Source: Pollenia angustigena (Eukaryota > Arthropoda > Insecta > Diptera > Polleniidae). From it: a DNA stretch of 64,000 bases. This document shows, piece after piece, positions 21,331-31,174 of this stretch (its first letter is position 1; each line of letters starts with the position of its first letter). Where the stretch lies: assembly GCA_930367215.1 (NCBI GenBank), contig OV884057.1, positions 112,059,284 to 112,123,283 of the forward strand. Reading direction: 5' to 3'. The notes beneath the pieces were generated by a model that searched no databases, had not been told where the DNA came from, and was given only the letters and a program-made list of their open reading frames with translations. A program made the position numbers and the translations under genes.

Positions 21331-22514
21331 GAGGAGCAATTACGTAAGAATCATTACCCTTAAAAAATGTCTCCTCAGCGAACTACTCGACTACTGTGTC
21401 TGCCAAATCCTCCCAATCGATAATTCCAACGGCGCCAACCTCCCTCCGCACCGTTTATTACTTTTTGAAATAATCGCATTTAAAAATATAGTTTTGCCAC
21501 CAGACACCCTTTATATGAATAATTTTACTTAAGGGTAAATTGCAGGGACCGTTAATAAGAGTGATCCATATACTTTTAGCTTGAAAACTCTCCATATTAG
21601 AGTCAGCGGAGACCTATACTGTCTTATACCAATAGGTTCGTCTCTTTAAGAACCTATGGTGATCTAGAATAAACGATCCTTACTCCACAGTTAAAAATCA
21701 TTTTTCAACGAAAAAATAAAAGTAGGTATGGATGAACTCTTAAAAAGAGAGTTTTATTTCGCAGTCATAAAATTGTCGGCCTAAATTTCCTCTTCTTCTT
21801 CTTTTTAATGACAATTAGTTTAATTGCAGTGCAAGCTGATTAGATAACACTGCTTTACAAATTCTAGTGATCTGACCAGCTACAAGCTTTGGGTGTCCAT
21901 GTACAAAAAATTAATTTAATTAAATGTCGGTTAAAATCAAACTCCTGAAATGAGTTTTAATTTATGACGGCTTAATAACACTCTTTTTTTAAGAGTTAAA
22001 TTCGACCTTTTATGTTTACGTTGAAAAATAGCTGTTTTATATGGACTTTTTTGTTTTTATTCCAAAAATAACTCAGGGACTAAAAATAATCACTTTTATT
22101 ATTTTTTGTAAAGGTTACGAGAAAAATTCCTTTATTTTCAATTGGGAATCTTTAACCATTATCGTTATATATATTTTATTTTGGTTGTGGTAACCAATTA
22201 AAGTAAAATTTATTTATTTTTGGTTAGCTATTGGAAAAAATTATTTATTTTTCTGGTTATATACCGCATTTCCTTTAAGCTTCTCATATGAAGTTGTATA
22301 TTTTTCAGAATGTGTTTGTTGGGTTAGACACAATACAAACACTGCATAGGTATATAAAATAAATATGTATAACCATTTTTTTCCTTAAGTATAAGCGCTA
22401 AATTAATAACAGTTGTCTCTTTGTGTAACAAATTACCCAAAATTAATAATTTATATAAAACAAACCAAAAATTACCGTGTTGTAAGTGTTTATCAAAAAA
22501 TAGGCACTTTGATA
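21331..22514. other. Intergenic, nothing recognised
   Basis: AT-rich; several short open frames, none with family resemblance. Confidence 0.4.
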
Positions 22515-22658
22515 AGTGCTGGTTCACACATGTCAAGTTTGACTCGTCAAGTCTTGAGCTTTAAGGAAAGAAGGGAAAAGAGAATGCCTTTTCTTTTCCA
22601 CTCTCTCCTAAAAACTCAAGACTTGAAGAGTCAAACTTGACGAGTGTGAACCAGCACT
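22515..22658. mobile_element. 144-bp palindromic MITE (GGTTCACA), copy 2
   Basis: The two halves are almost perfect inverted copies: AGTGCTGGTTCACACATG... and ...GAGTGTGAACCAGCACT, with inner arms GTCTTGAGCTTT and AAAACTCAAGAC. A third, half copy is at about 35607-35680. Confidence 0.85.
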
Positions 22659-22768
22659 AATTTAGAGGAAAAAAAATCGTCAAAATGCAGATTTATTGGT
22701 AAATATGGTAGGAGGATCACAACGCTTCCTGCTAGTTTTTATTTTTTACAAACACAAAGTATGTACAC

Positions 22769-23252
22769 TAGGGATATAACTTTTTAACAATTTTTTAAAA
22801 TATCAAAATTGGCATGGCTCAGTCCGATAGAGCATAAAAAACTATAAGGGAACGTATATTTATTTTTTCGCTAAGGTCAAAAAAGTTCACGCACCAACCG
22901 CGATGAAGTTCTTAAAATTTTTAATTTTCTTTTTGGTTAAAAAAAATTAATAATACCTATGTTTATTTAAAACAAAAAATAGCTCAAGTATGATATTTCA
23001 TTAATATTAAGCGATGGTAAGAGATATTTCCGCAAACTAAAACGTATCTTTAACCTGTTTTAACAAAAAAAAAAATTAAAAAAGAATAAAAAACACCGTA
23101 TAAAATTATGAATATTCAATATTGCATTGGTTTAGAAAAACCAATTGGTGCGTGAACTTTTTTGAGAAAAATTACAAAAGATTATGATTTTCGTGGTTAC
23201 TAGGACATGGTTGACCTCATGGTACTATGCCAAAAAATTGGTTATACCCCTA
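22769..23252. mobile_element. 484-bp hAT-like MITE (TAGGGRTATAAC)
   Basis: Ends TAGGGATATAAC and GTTATACCCCTA are flanked by a perfect 8-bp duplication ATGTACAC (22761-22768, 23253-23260). A second inner inverted pair (aagttcacgcaccaa / ttggtgcgtgaactt) lies ~120 bp in. TAGGG ends with an 8-bp duplication indicate hAT. Confidence 0.9.
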
Positions 23253-24628
23253 ATGTACACGTGTTCAGTTCTTTCAGAATTTTTTTTTCCAATAATATTT
23301 GGCTACTTAGCACTTGAACGAAGAAAACGCAACCTTTCAATTCCATGAAAGAATTTTTAACACAAACAAAATACATATCGGAACCGAAAATTACAAAAAT
23401 GTTTGCCTTCCAAAAAAACAAGCAACACATTTTGTTCTTGTAAAGTTTTTTTGTGCTCGAAACACATCACGCAAAAATTATTGAAAAAAATAACTGTTCA
23501 TGTGTACATATTTTGTTTTTGTAAAAAATTATTTTTTAACCAGCCAAAGGGTCGGCTCTTTTGCGTTGATAAATAATTGAAAATAACGGTATCGTACAAT
23601 AAGTAACTTATTGTATTCCATCAGTATCCACTAGTATCTGCTTTCGCGAAACAGATATTAGCAGATATGATACTCTCTTTTGCTTTTTTATCAACTTACA
23701 TCCACTTGAAGCGTGATAGGGTAACCTTTTGTAAAACGTCCTAAAACGGATTGATCAGCTTAATAGTAACTCGATATCAACTCAAGTAAACATCTGGAAA
23801 CATTTGGACAGACAAATTAAAAGAAAACATTAGCAGCAAGCACTCTCTGAATAAAATTCTGCAGGAAGAGTAGCCAAAATTGTCTACTGAGCTAACTTTA
23901 AAATGGGTGGAATTGATGCGAAAGAGACTAGAAGCCGTCCTTAAAGCAAAAAGAAATCAATCAAAGTATTAGCCATTCCACTTTTCTTAGTATTTTAAAA
24001 CTGTACACTTTTTTTTGACGCGTTTAAAACGGAGTAAATTGGTTTTTTTATTGTACTGTTTTTGTGGTTTTTGAAGTATTTCAAATTTTTAATTTTAAAT
24101 TGTAATAACATTGTCCAAAGTTTTGTAAGTGATAATAAACTTCTAAAAATTTGAATTCTTTTTTGCTAAAATAACACTTTATATTGGAAAACCAGTTGTA
24201 CACTTTATTTTGACGCTGACAGTAAATGCATCCTACTGGCGATTGCTATTCAGCAAAGTCGATTTGACTTAAATCTTTAGATAGCTTAGGCTTCTCAGTT
24301 AATACATTTTCCAGAATGGTCAACAGTTTGTTTGTTTACGAACATTGACGTTATTCTGTCCTAAACTTTAACTCGCTTCCAGCAGCTACAAAATATTTAT
24401 AGAATGATAGAATACTTGAAAGTATGTATCTGTATTTTGACTAAATTTTTTAGACAAAGTTGGTGTTATTGATAAAAACCAACGACAAAAAAATTTTAGG
24501 ACGATCGGCGAAGGCTAAGCCTTTAACGACAACCCTAATGTATATATACATTAGACAGACTCAACTTGTATGGATCTGAAAAAAGTGATTTTGTTACACC
24601 TCTGAACATAAAGCTTGATATGTTTTAT
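23253..24628. other. Intergenic, nothing recognised
   Basis: No gene seen. Two direct copies of a tgtacacttt...ttttgacgc phrase occur at about 24002 and 24195. Otherwise AT-rich single-copy-looking sequence. Confidence 0.4.
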
Positions 24629-24778
24629 GATGATTCCCAAAATATTTTGGTTCTAGCGTTGACCATCCGTTCGCTGGACCATTTTTAAAAAATGTATTTT
24701 TTCAGTTTTCGGGTTTTCATACAAATTCTACGTATGTGCAAATAATGTTCTGCTTTTCAAATCGAAGTAATCGATCAG

Positions 24779-25912
24779 GAGGCTTATTCTGAATTGCGAT
24801 GGGAAAATCAATGCGATGCGAAAGAAAATTGGTATTCTGTTAGACTTTCGCCATCGCATTAACAATTTATTTCAAATCATGGCAACGCTGCTCAAATAAA
24901 CGTCAGTGTCAACAAACGTCAAATTAAAAATAAATAAATTGTTTGAGTTTGGCTGTGAAAGTTGTTTATAAAATTTATTTAGGACATTCTGTAAGAAAAA
25001 AAATAATAAAAATGGATACTGAGGCACTGTGGTTCGAGGACGAAGAAGGGCATGAAAAAAATGAAAGGATACAGAGGAGAATAGTAAGCAATTACTTCCG
25101 TAGCTAATTCTTGTAACGGCACTTCTTCTAACTGTTGCATCACAGCCATGTCTTCACAATTATTTTCAAGATTGGAAGCAGTTGTTGCCCCGAGGGAAAG
25201 TGCGCCCGGTAATCCATTTACGGAATCCGTCATGTTTAACAATTTCACAACTTGCTCCTCTAGGGGAGACAGTGGATTTTATCTTCATGGGACACCGCCA
25301 GTGCCTCCAATGTCGGTTTTATTTCGTCTAAGCTTCTCTTTGGTGTGTACATACTTTAAAATCGGCCCAAACCTATTAAAATTACAGTTGAAGTAAAATA
25401 TTTTTGAACTAGTTTATTTATTTCATACTTTTTTCCATCCTGCAGCTTCTCTAATAGGTGGTCCATTGATGTTTAGTTCTTCAGTTAACGTTTGTCACAA
25501 AGTATTGCCGACTTACGTGCATTTGGTATTTTCAAATAGCCTCTTGCTGTGCTTCTTCATAAATTTATTATTTCAAATAATAATAATAAATAATTTATTT
25601 CAAATTGACGCGGTTTGCTGGGCTTATTTCTTGCTTCCCTGAATTAAATAATAAATATATGATGAATAAATAAATAAAATATTATCTTTCACTTAAATGT
25701 TTGTACTTTGCGAATTCTAGTTTGTTGTCGAATAAATTTTGCGAATTTGACATTTGTTTTCGCAATGTAGAATATCAACTTGCCACCTTTTCGCATTTGG
25801 AATGCGATTAAAAATAAAACTTTGCGAATATCGCAATACAGAATTGCAATTGTTCGCATTTATGTGTTTTCGCATCGCGTTGATTTTCGCATCGCAATTC
25901 AGAATAAGCTTC
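24779..25912. mobile_element. PIF/Harbinger-like element, deleted
   Basis: The ends GAGGCTTATTCTGAATTG and (reverse strand) GAAGCTTATTCTGAATTG continue for ~45 bp with the CGATGCGAAA block. A 3-bp CAG flanks both sides (24776-24778, 25913-25915). Inside, two converging remnants occur: a + strand start MDTEALWFEDEEGHEKNE (25013) and a - strand LSPLEEQVVKLLNMTDSVNG tail (about 25275-25085). This could be the transposase and the companion Myb-like protein that PIF elements carry. The family call rests mainly on the 3-bp duplication and the two-ORF plan. Confidence 0.55.
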
Positions 25913-25921
25913 CAGGTCATA

Positions 25922-26200
25922 CACTGAAAAAATTTTCTTCACAGATCCAATGAAATTTACATTAAAATTCAACCTATGTAACCTTTCATTGGATTAATGA
26001 AGGATTAATAAAATCAATGACAAAATTTTCATTGATTTTATTAATCCTCATTGAAAAAATGGATAAATTAAACGTTTGTCATTAAACTAATGCAAAATTT
26101 TCATTGATTTTATGAAACATTTCATTAATCCAATGAAAGGTTACATAGGTTGAATTTTAATGTAAATTTCATTGGATCTGTGAAGAAAATTTTTTCAGTG
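25922..26200. mobile_element. 279-bp MITE with long perfect inverted ends, TA target
   Basis: About 80 bp at each end are identical inverted copies (CACTGAAAAAATTTTCTTC ...). TA flanks both sides (25920-25921, 26201-26202), as for Tc1/mariner-type MITEs. The near perfection of the arms suggests recent arrival. Confidence 0.85.
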
Positions 26201-26380
26201 TATGGAACAACAAAATGGAATCGTGCAAGCTTTATACAAAGATAGAATCGCGAAAAGGTTTTTTATAAATGTTATGTTTTTTATTGTATGTAATTGTATT
26301 TTTCACCTTTTCCCTTTTTAAAAATGGTCCAGCTCACGGATGGTCGACGCTAGAACCAAAATATTTTGGGAATCATCATT

Positions 26381-27867
26381 CTACAGATAATATTGGACTA
26401 CGTCGTCCATTCCCTACAGATAATATTGGACTATGTGGTCCATTGTGGCTTAAATGGGCTACTTACAACATGGCCCAATGTACTGTAGTATGGACCATGC
26501 AGTGCTGCCAACAACTGTATGATGTATTATTTTCTATAGTTTACAGTATTACACATTGGAAGCCCTGATGTGTCCATTATTAATTGTTTATTTAAAAGTA
26601 AAAGTTTGTGAAATTTGTGGAAAAAAGGTAAAAAAATTAAAAATACCAAGTAAATATATTTAATAATAGCAATAATATACTACAGTACACAGCATTTAAG
26701 GCGATTAGTAAAAAATTAAAAAGAAAAATGCTTAAACTACCCCTTAAGTGTACTCCATACTGTAGTAGCATGGAGTACTTTTAAAATAACCCACTTTAGT
26801 GCTCCATGGAGTAGTTTAAGGACTACTTCGGTATGTTATATTGTCCCCTCCTAGGACATCGTAATGTTAAATGGACCACCTTTTACCCATATATTTGGAG
26901 TAGTTTTGGAGTACTCCTTTATGGACTACTATTAACATGCATGTATGTACTAGTCTCGTTATCTACAGGGCATAAAACATATCAAGATTTATTTTCAGAA
27001 GGGGTAACAATATCACTTTTTTTGAGTCGCTCTTATGTACATACATAGATTTAATCTATTAGATTAGTGTGTCACAAAAAATATTTTTGATTTTCATGGG
27101 TGCTCAAGCAAAACTTAAAAGCTTATAGGGTAAAGTATTTTTGAGATTTTTAGGAAGAGGTTAAGAGGTCGCTCAAGTCGAATTTTTACCAAACATCCGG
27201 TTTGCCGGTCTTTTTTGAGTTTTCTTCATAACATTATCAAAACCTATGATTTTCCTCACTTTTAAGGAAATAATTTAAAAGAAAAATGTCCAAGCTTTAT
27301 TTTTGTGTGCATTCACTGTAAATTTTTGCAATGAATTTGCTCATTTATATACTCTACATAACAATTGTTCGTAATTTATCCACAAATTTTGTAAATAATG
27401 CTTTTTAACTTTTAAAATTTTTATGAAGATGAAAAAACTAACAACGCAGTTTAATAGACCAATTCATTCTAAATAATTTAGAAATAAATATTTTTGCATA
27501 TGCTCTTACCAATATGTACTGACTTATACCGGTTTTCAGCTTTGTACCCAGTTTATGATATTATAACCATACGCACAAACAATAAAAATCAAACTTTTGC
27601 TTTGCTTTAAAACCATTTATTGGGGTTCTTACGATGTACATAGCTCTATGCCCTGCAATAAATTCGTAAAACCACTTTCTGAAGTTGTGACATTGATGTA
27701 AGTGTTATCCACAACAATACGACAAGATTTGAGCAATTTTACTAATGGAAGATATCCCCTAAGGCAATAGCTTAGCAATATCACCAAATTCTGATTTAAA
27801 AGCAAATAATCAAAGTAATTTTTTATTTTGTAGACAGAAAAAAATTATAACATATTTGTACGTCATA
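26381..27867. other. Intergenic with a two-copy short tandem repeat
   Basis: 26386-26447 holds two ~32-bp copies containing acagataatattggacta. 26740-26935 is rich in ctccat/ggagtac inverted motifs. No supported gene. Confidence 0.4.
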
Positions 27868-27895
27868 GGGTGTGTGTGAAACGGTAGCAAAGTAC

Positions 27896-28323
27896 CAAGG
27901 CGAATTCATAAAGGTGACATTTTCGAGTCATCTGTTTATTGTTTATTTTTTTGTGTGTATACTGAATGTCAAGCTTTGTTTACATTTTGTGAAAAAATTA
28001 ATTCAAATTTAAAATTCAATAAAAATTTGAAAAAAAAACTATTTAAATTTTATAAAATAAAAAAGTGAACATAAAATATAAGCACAAGAAATTAAAAATC
28101 CGTAAGGAATAAGTGGAGCCACAATTAATTTGAATTTGAGACTTTCTAAAGCAATTGTGTATATTTTATTAACAAACAAATTTCCTTTTTTGTATTTTCA
28201 ACAAATATTTTTGACATTCACTCTAACTTTTTACAAAAACAAAATACATAGTATTTTTCAATAGAAAGGGATAGCTAGCATAACTCTATCTCATGATGCG
28301 GTCACCTTTATTAATACGCCTTG
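27896..28323. mobile_element. 428-bp hAT-like MITE (CAAGGCG), copy 2
   Basis: Ends CAAGGCGAATTCATAAAGG and (reverse strand) CAAGGCGTATTAATAAAGG have an 8-bp duplication CAAAGTAC (27888-27895, 28324-28331). Its ends are like 12320-12543 but the interior differs. Confidence 0.9.
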
Positions 28324-28388
28324 CAAAGTACTCATGGAAGTAAAATTTTGACACTATTGAGGTGAATAAAATTTTACTAGCCCTAGGG

Positions 28389-28886
28389 CAAGGCGAATTT
28401 ATTACAGGTGGTCTTAAAAGCCCTGCTGATATTAGCTAAAATCACTGTTGGATGTCAAATTTTTGTTTATTCTCTTTTATTCTCTTTCAGGTATGTGATG
28501 GAAATCGATTTTAAAAACGAAACGATTTGAAACCGAAAATATCGTTTTCAGTATCTTTTAAAATGGATTTTAAATACATATTCCTTTTATTTTCAGTCTT
28601 TATTCTTTTAAATGTTATATTATATACGTTACATGAAGTGTTTTCCGAACGAAAATTCAAGACTATAATTCAGAAATGGATTTTAAAATCCTTCGAAATT
28701 CATCACACCTTTTAAAAACGTTCGTTTTGAAATCGATCGATTTTCATCACATACCTGTTTATTTCTGTTTTGTTTTATTTCTGTTTTTGACATTGTACAA
28801 TGATTTTACAAAAACAAATTGCTTGTGGTTTTTGTACGAGTTGTACTTGTTGTAGTACCGAGATTACCTGGGATGAATTCGCCTTG
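28389..28886. mobile_element. hAT-like MITE (CAAGGCGAATT), copy 3, with nested MITE
   Basis: The outer sequence is nearly identical to 12320-12543. The 8-bp duplication CCCTAGGG (28381-28388, 28887-28894) is itself a palindrome. A 270-bp MITE (28488-28757) sits inside; the 12.3-kb copy is the empty site. Confidence 0.9.
28488..28757. mobile_element. 270-bp MITE (CAGGTATGTGATG ends)
   Basis: The ends CAGGTATGTGATG and CATCACATACCTG are perfect, with further inverted matches to aatcgattt and a run of alternating cgttt/aaacg. A probable TTT flanks each side. The empty site is seen at about 12415 in the copy-1 hAT MITE. Confidence 0.85.
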
Positions 28887-28987
28887 CCCTAGGGGCTAGT
28901 ATAAATTTTGACATTAGTGTAGAAATTTTTGACAATCACAAAATTATTTTTTTTCACCAAATTTGTTTAAACAAAATAAAAAATAAT

Positions 28988-29347
28988 ATGGAAGCAGGAC
29001 CAGCGGTAAAAAAAATTAAAAAGGATTATACAAGATGTAAGTCCACACTTTTTGTAAAAATTGTTAATACATCAGAACGAGTTCATCAAATAGTTCAGAC
29101 GATCTCATTATTGGTAAGCGTTTGTTTAATTTATTCATTTTCACAAAACTATAAAGGCTCAGTTAGTCTTTACTTTCTGTTTCTGTTCTGTTCCGTGCCG
29201 TTCTGTTACGAAATTGTGGTAGTTACTTTTTCTGTAGTAACTTATCAGCCATTTATGACAAATTTATTAGTTTTGCACCGTTCGTTGTTTATTTCAATAA
29301 CTTTAATGCACATGAAATTGAAGAAATTAAATTTTATGAATTCTTAA
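28988..29347 (+). other. Short open frame inside the GGGTGTGTG element
   Basis: 119 codons begin MEAGPAVKKIKKDYTRCKST and FVKIVNTSERVHQIVQT. The later two thirds run into a nested MITE (29152 on), so only ~40 residues belong to the host element. A possible splice donor (TTG|GTAAGC, about 29114) follows ISLL. I do not recognise it. It could be the start of a transposase exon or chance. Confidence 0.3.
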
Positions 29348-29556
29348 AATCAAAAAACAGTTTATTTCAATAAAAATATGTATTTTTTTATTATTTTTTT
29401 TGCTGTCACTTACAAATTCTTAACAATTTTTTGATTTAAACAACTGAACCGAAACAGAACAGAAAAACTAATCAATTTCATAGGTTTTTAAATAACAAAA
29501 AAGAATCAGCTGATTCGTAACAGAACGGAAAGTAAAGACTAATTCTGCCTTTAGTA
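29152..29556. mobile_element. ~405-bp MITE (AAAGGC...TTAGTCTTTACTTT)
   Basis: Inverted ends share TTAGTCTTTACTTTC and CGTTCTGTTACGAA. The internal sequence is AT-rich with no coding capacity. Exact borders are uncertain by a few bases. Confidence 0.65.
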
Positions 29557-29839
29557 ATTGTTTTTTTCTTTATGTCAAAATTTTACGTTGTCAAAAATGC
29601 TACAATTTCACACAGCACAAAGGAATATGAAAATTTTCTACCACAAACAAATTTCATTTCACCATAGAACTTTGCTACCGTTTCACACACACCCATAAAT
29701 AAAAAAATAAAAATTATTAAATCTAAAATTTTCTGCAAAAGGTAAATATGTATGTATGTGCATATATAAATAAAATAATTCTGTTAAATATTAATATTTT
29801 TCCTTTTTAACTTAATCAAGATATTACTCAACCCTCATA

Positions 29840-29894
29840 ATGGAAGCAATTTTAAAGGAGTTGGTTGGAAAATATGTTGAAGCGATTTTTTCCT
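29840..29894 (+). other. Possible first coding exon of an unknown gene
   Basis: ATG opens a frame MEAILKELVGKYVEAIFS that runs straight into a consensus donor (CCT|GTAAGT). I do not recognise the protein and no following exon was found, so this may be chance. Confidence 0.2.
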
Positions 29895-30903
29895 GTAAGT
29901 GTCAGATTTTTTAAAGCTTTTACGATTTTTAATAAATATAAGACTTTGCTATCATACCGCTGTTACCAAATATTTGGGAATTTCCGCTAATTTAGCAATT
30001 TTTACCTCTTGTTTTCATTCCTGTTAGGGCACTCTCAACACTGTCGATTCAAAAGGAGGCGAAAAGTTCAATACTTTTTGCCATTATTAAGGGCGAATTA
30101 TTTTGAATAAAACATGCTACTCTTTAAGAGAGCAAAACACCAATTTACATTTTTTTAATAAAATGTCAAATTTTTGTTTTGAAAAGAAACCACCGTAAAA
30201 AATAACAAATATTTATATGAGTTATGTTTGCTTTTAGGGAAATTGTACTTTACTATCAAAAATCAAGGAGAAGAAAGCATGGAATTATAAGTTTATACCT
30301 TGAGTCTGTTCCATATCAAGCAATGCTTATTTCGAAAACATTTGTTTAGCACTTCTGTTCCGCAGTGTTGACAAAAAAAACAAAATGTGAGAGCTATTTC
30401 CAAAAAAGGGTCGAAAAGTGTCACAAAATAGGTGGTAATGCTACAAAAGTATAATTTAAAAAAAGGGTCATAAAAGGTATCAACACCGTCGAAAAAGGGC
30501 AAATTGATACTTTAGTACCACAACGGTAACGCTGATTACAGGATTACTAGAATATTTTATTTGTAACTAGACTGCCTAAAAGTATGCAGTAGTTTCCAAA
30601 AAGTTTATTGAACTTTATATATACAACATTGCCATCCTTAAATATAATCTTTATATATCAGCCCAACAGTAAACTATATTTGTTTTCAATGGCAGAAAAT
30701 AAAAACCCACCAAAGCGAAAGATGGGTAAATTGGCACCAGATGGCAGAGCAACTAAAGCAGTGACAGTTAGCAGTAAGATGTTACGTCTCAATCTGTAAG
30801 AAATAGATTGGTCTTACTTTTTTACGGTGAGGTTACTGTTACTATTACTCCCGGCTAACTAAGCCTGAGTTCATACGGCTCATATGTCCAAAATAATAAC
30901 GAT
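29895..30903. other. Intergenic or 5' LINE remains, nothing firm
   Basis: AT-rich. A short frame at 30690-30799 (MAENKNPPKRKMGKLAPDG) is unassigned. It could be decayed LINE 5' sequence. Confidence 0.35.
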
Positions 30904-31174
30904 TGGTGGAATTTGGTTAAAGAAATAAGACAAATAGATGCACAAGAATACCCCGGAATATCTGCTTATGAATTTAAACATTATTTCTGTTGTTTGTTGA
31001 ATCCACCACAATTTTCAAATAATATCCTATATGCCCCAATGATTTATTATGATGGCTATCTTGACGGTCCAATTTTATCCGCAGAAATAAAAGGTGTATA
31101 AGCCAAATCGAAATATAATAAAGCTCCAGGTGAAGATCGTGTTTCTTATGAATTTTTCAAAAATGCGACTGATA

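Larger units (their letters stand above)
24629..26380. mobile_element. Element with ~65-bp inverted ends, holding two nested insertions
   Basis: 24629-24693 (atgatgattcccaaaat...ggttctagcg...) is the near-perfect inverted copy of 26316-26380. The original element was about 340 bp. It now holds a PIF-like element (24779-25912) and a MITE (25922-26200). The superfamily is not clear. Confidence 0.7.
27868..29694. mobile_element. 1.8-kb element with GGGTGTGTGTGAAACGG ends
   Basis: The inverted ends GGGTGTGTGTGAAACGGTAG...CTACCGTTTCACACACACCC are perfect over 25 bp. ATA occurs on both sides (27865-27867, 29695-29697). Inside are two hAT-like MITEs, one more MITE (29152-29556) and a short open frame from 28988. 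Its own core is about 0.5 kb. The superfamily is undetermined. Confidence 0.75.

Noticed and set aside
26269..26568. 99-codon frame
   Set aside because: It covers the terminal repeat of a mobile element and a short tandem repeat; no recognisable protein.
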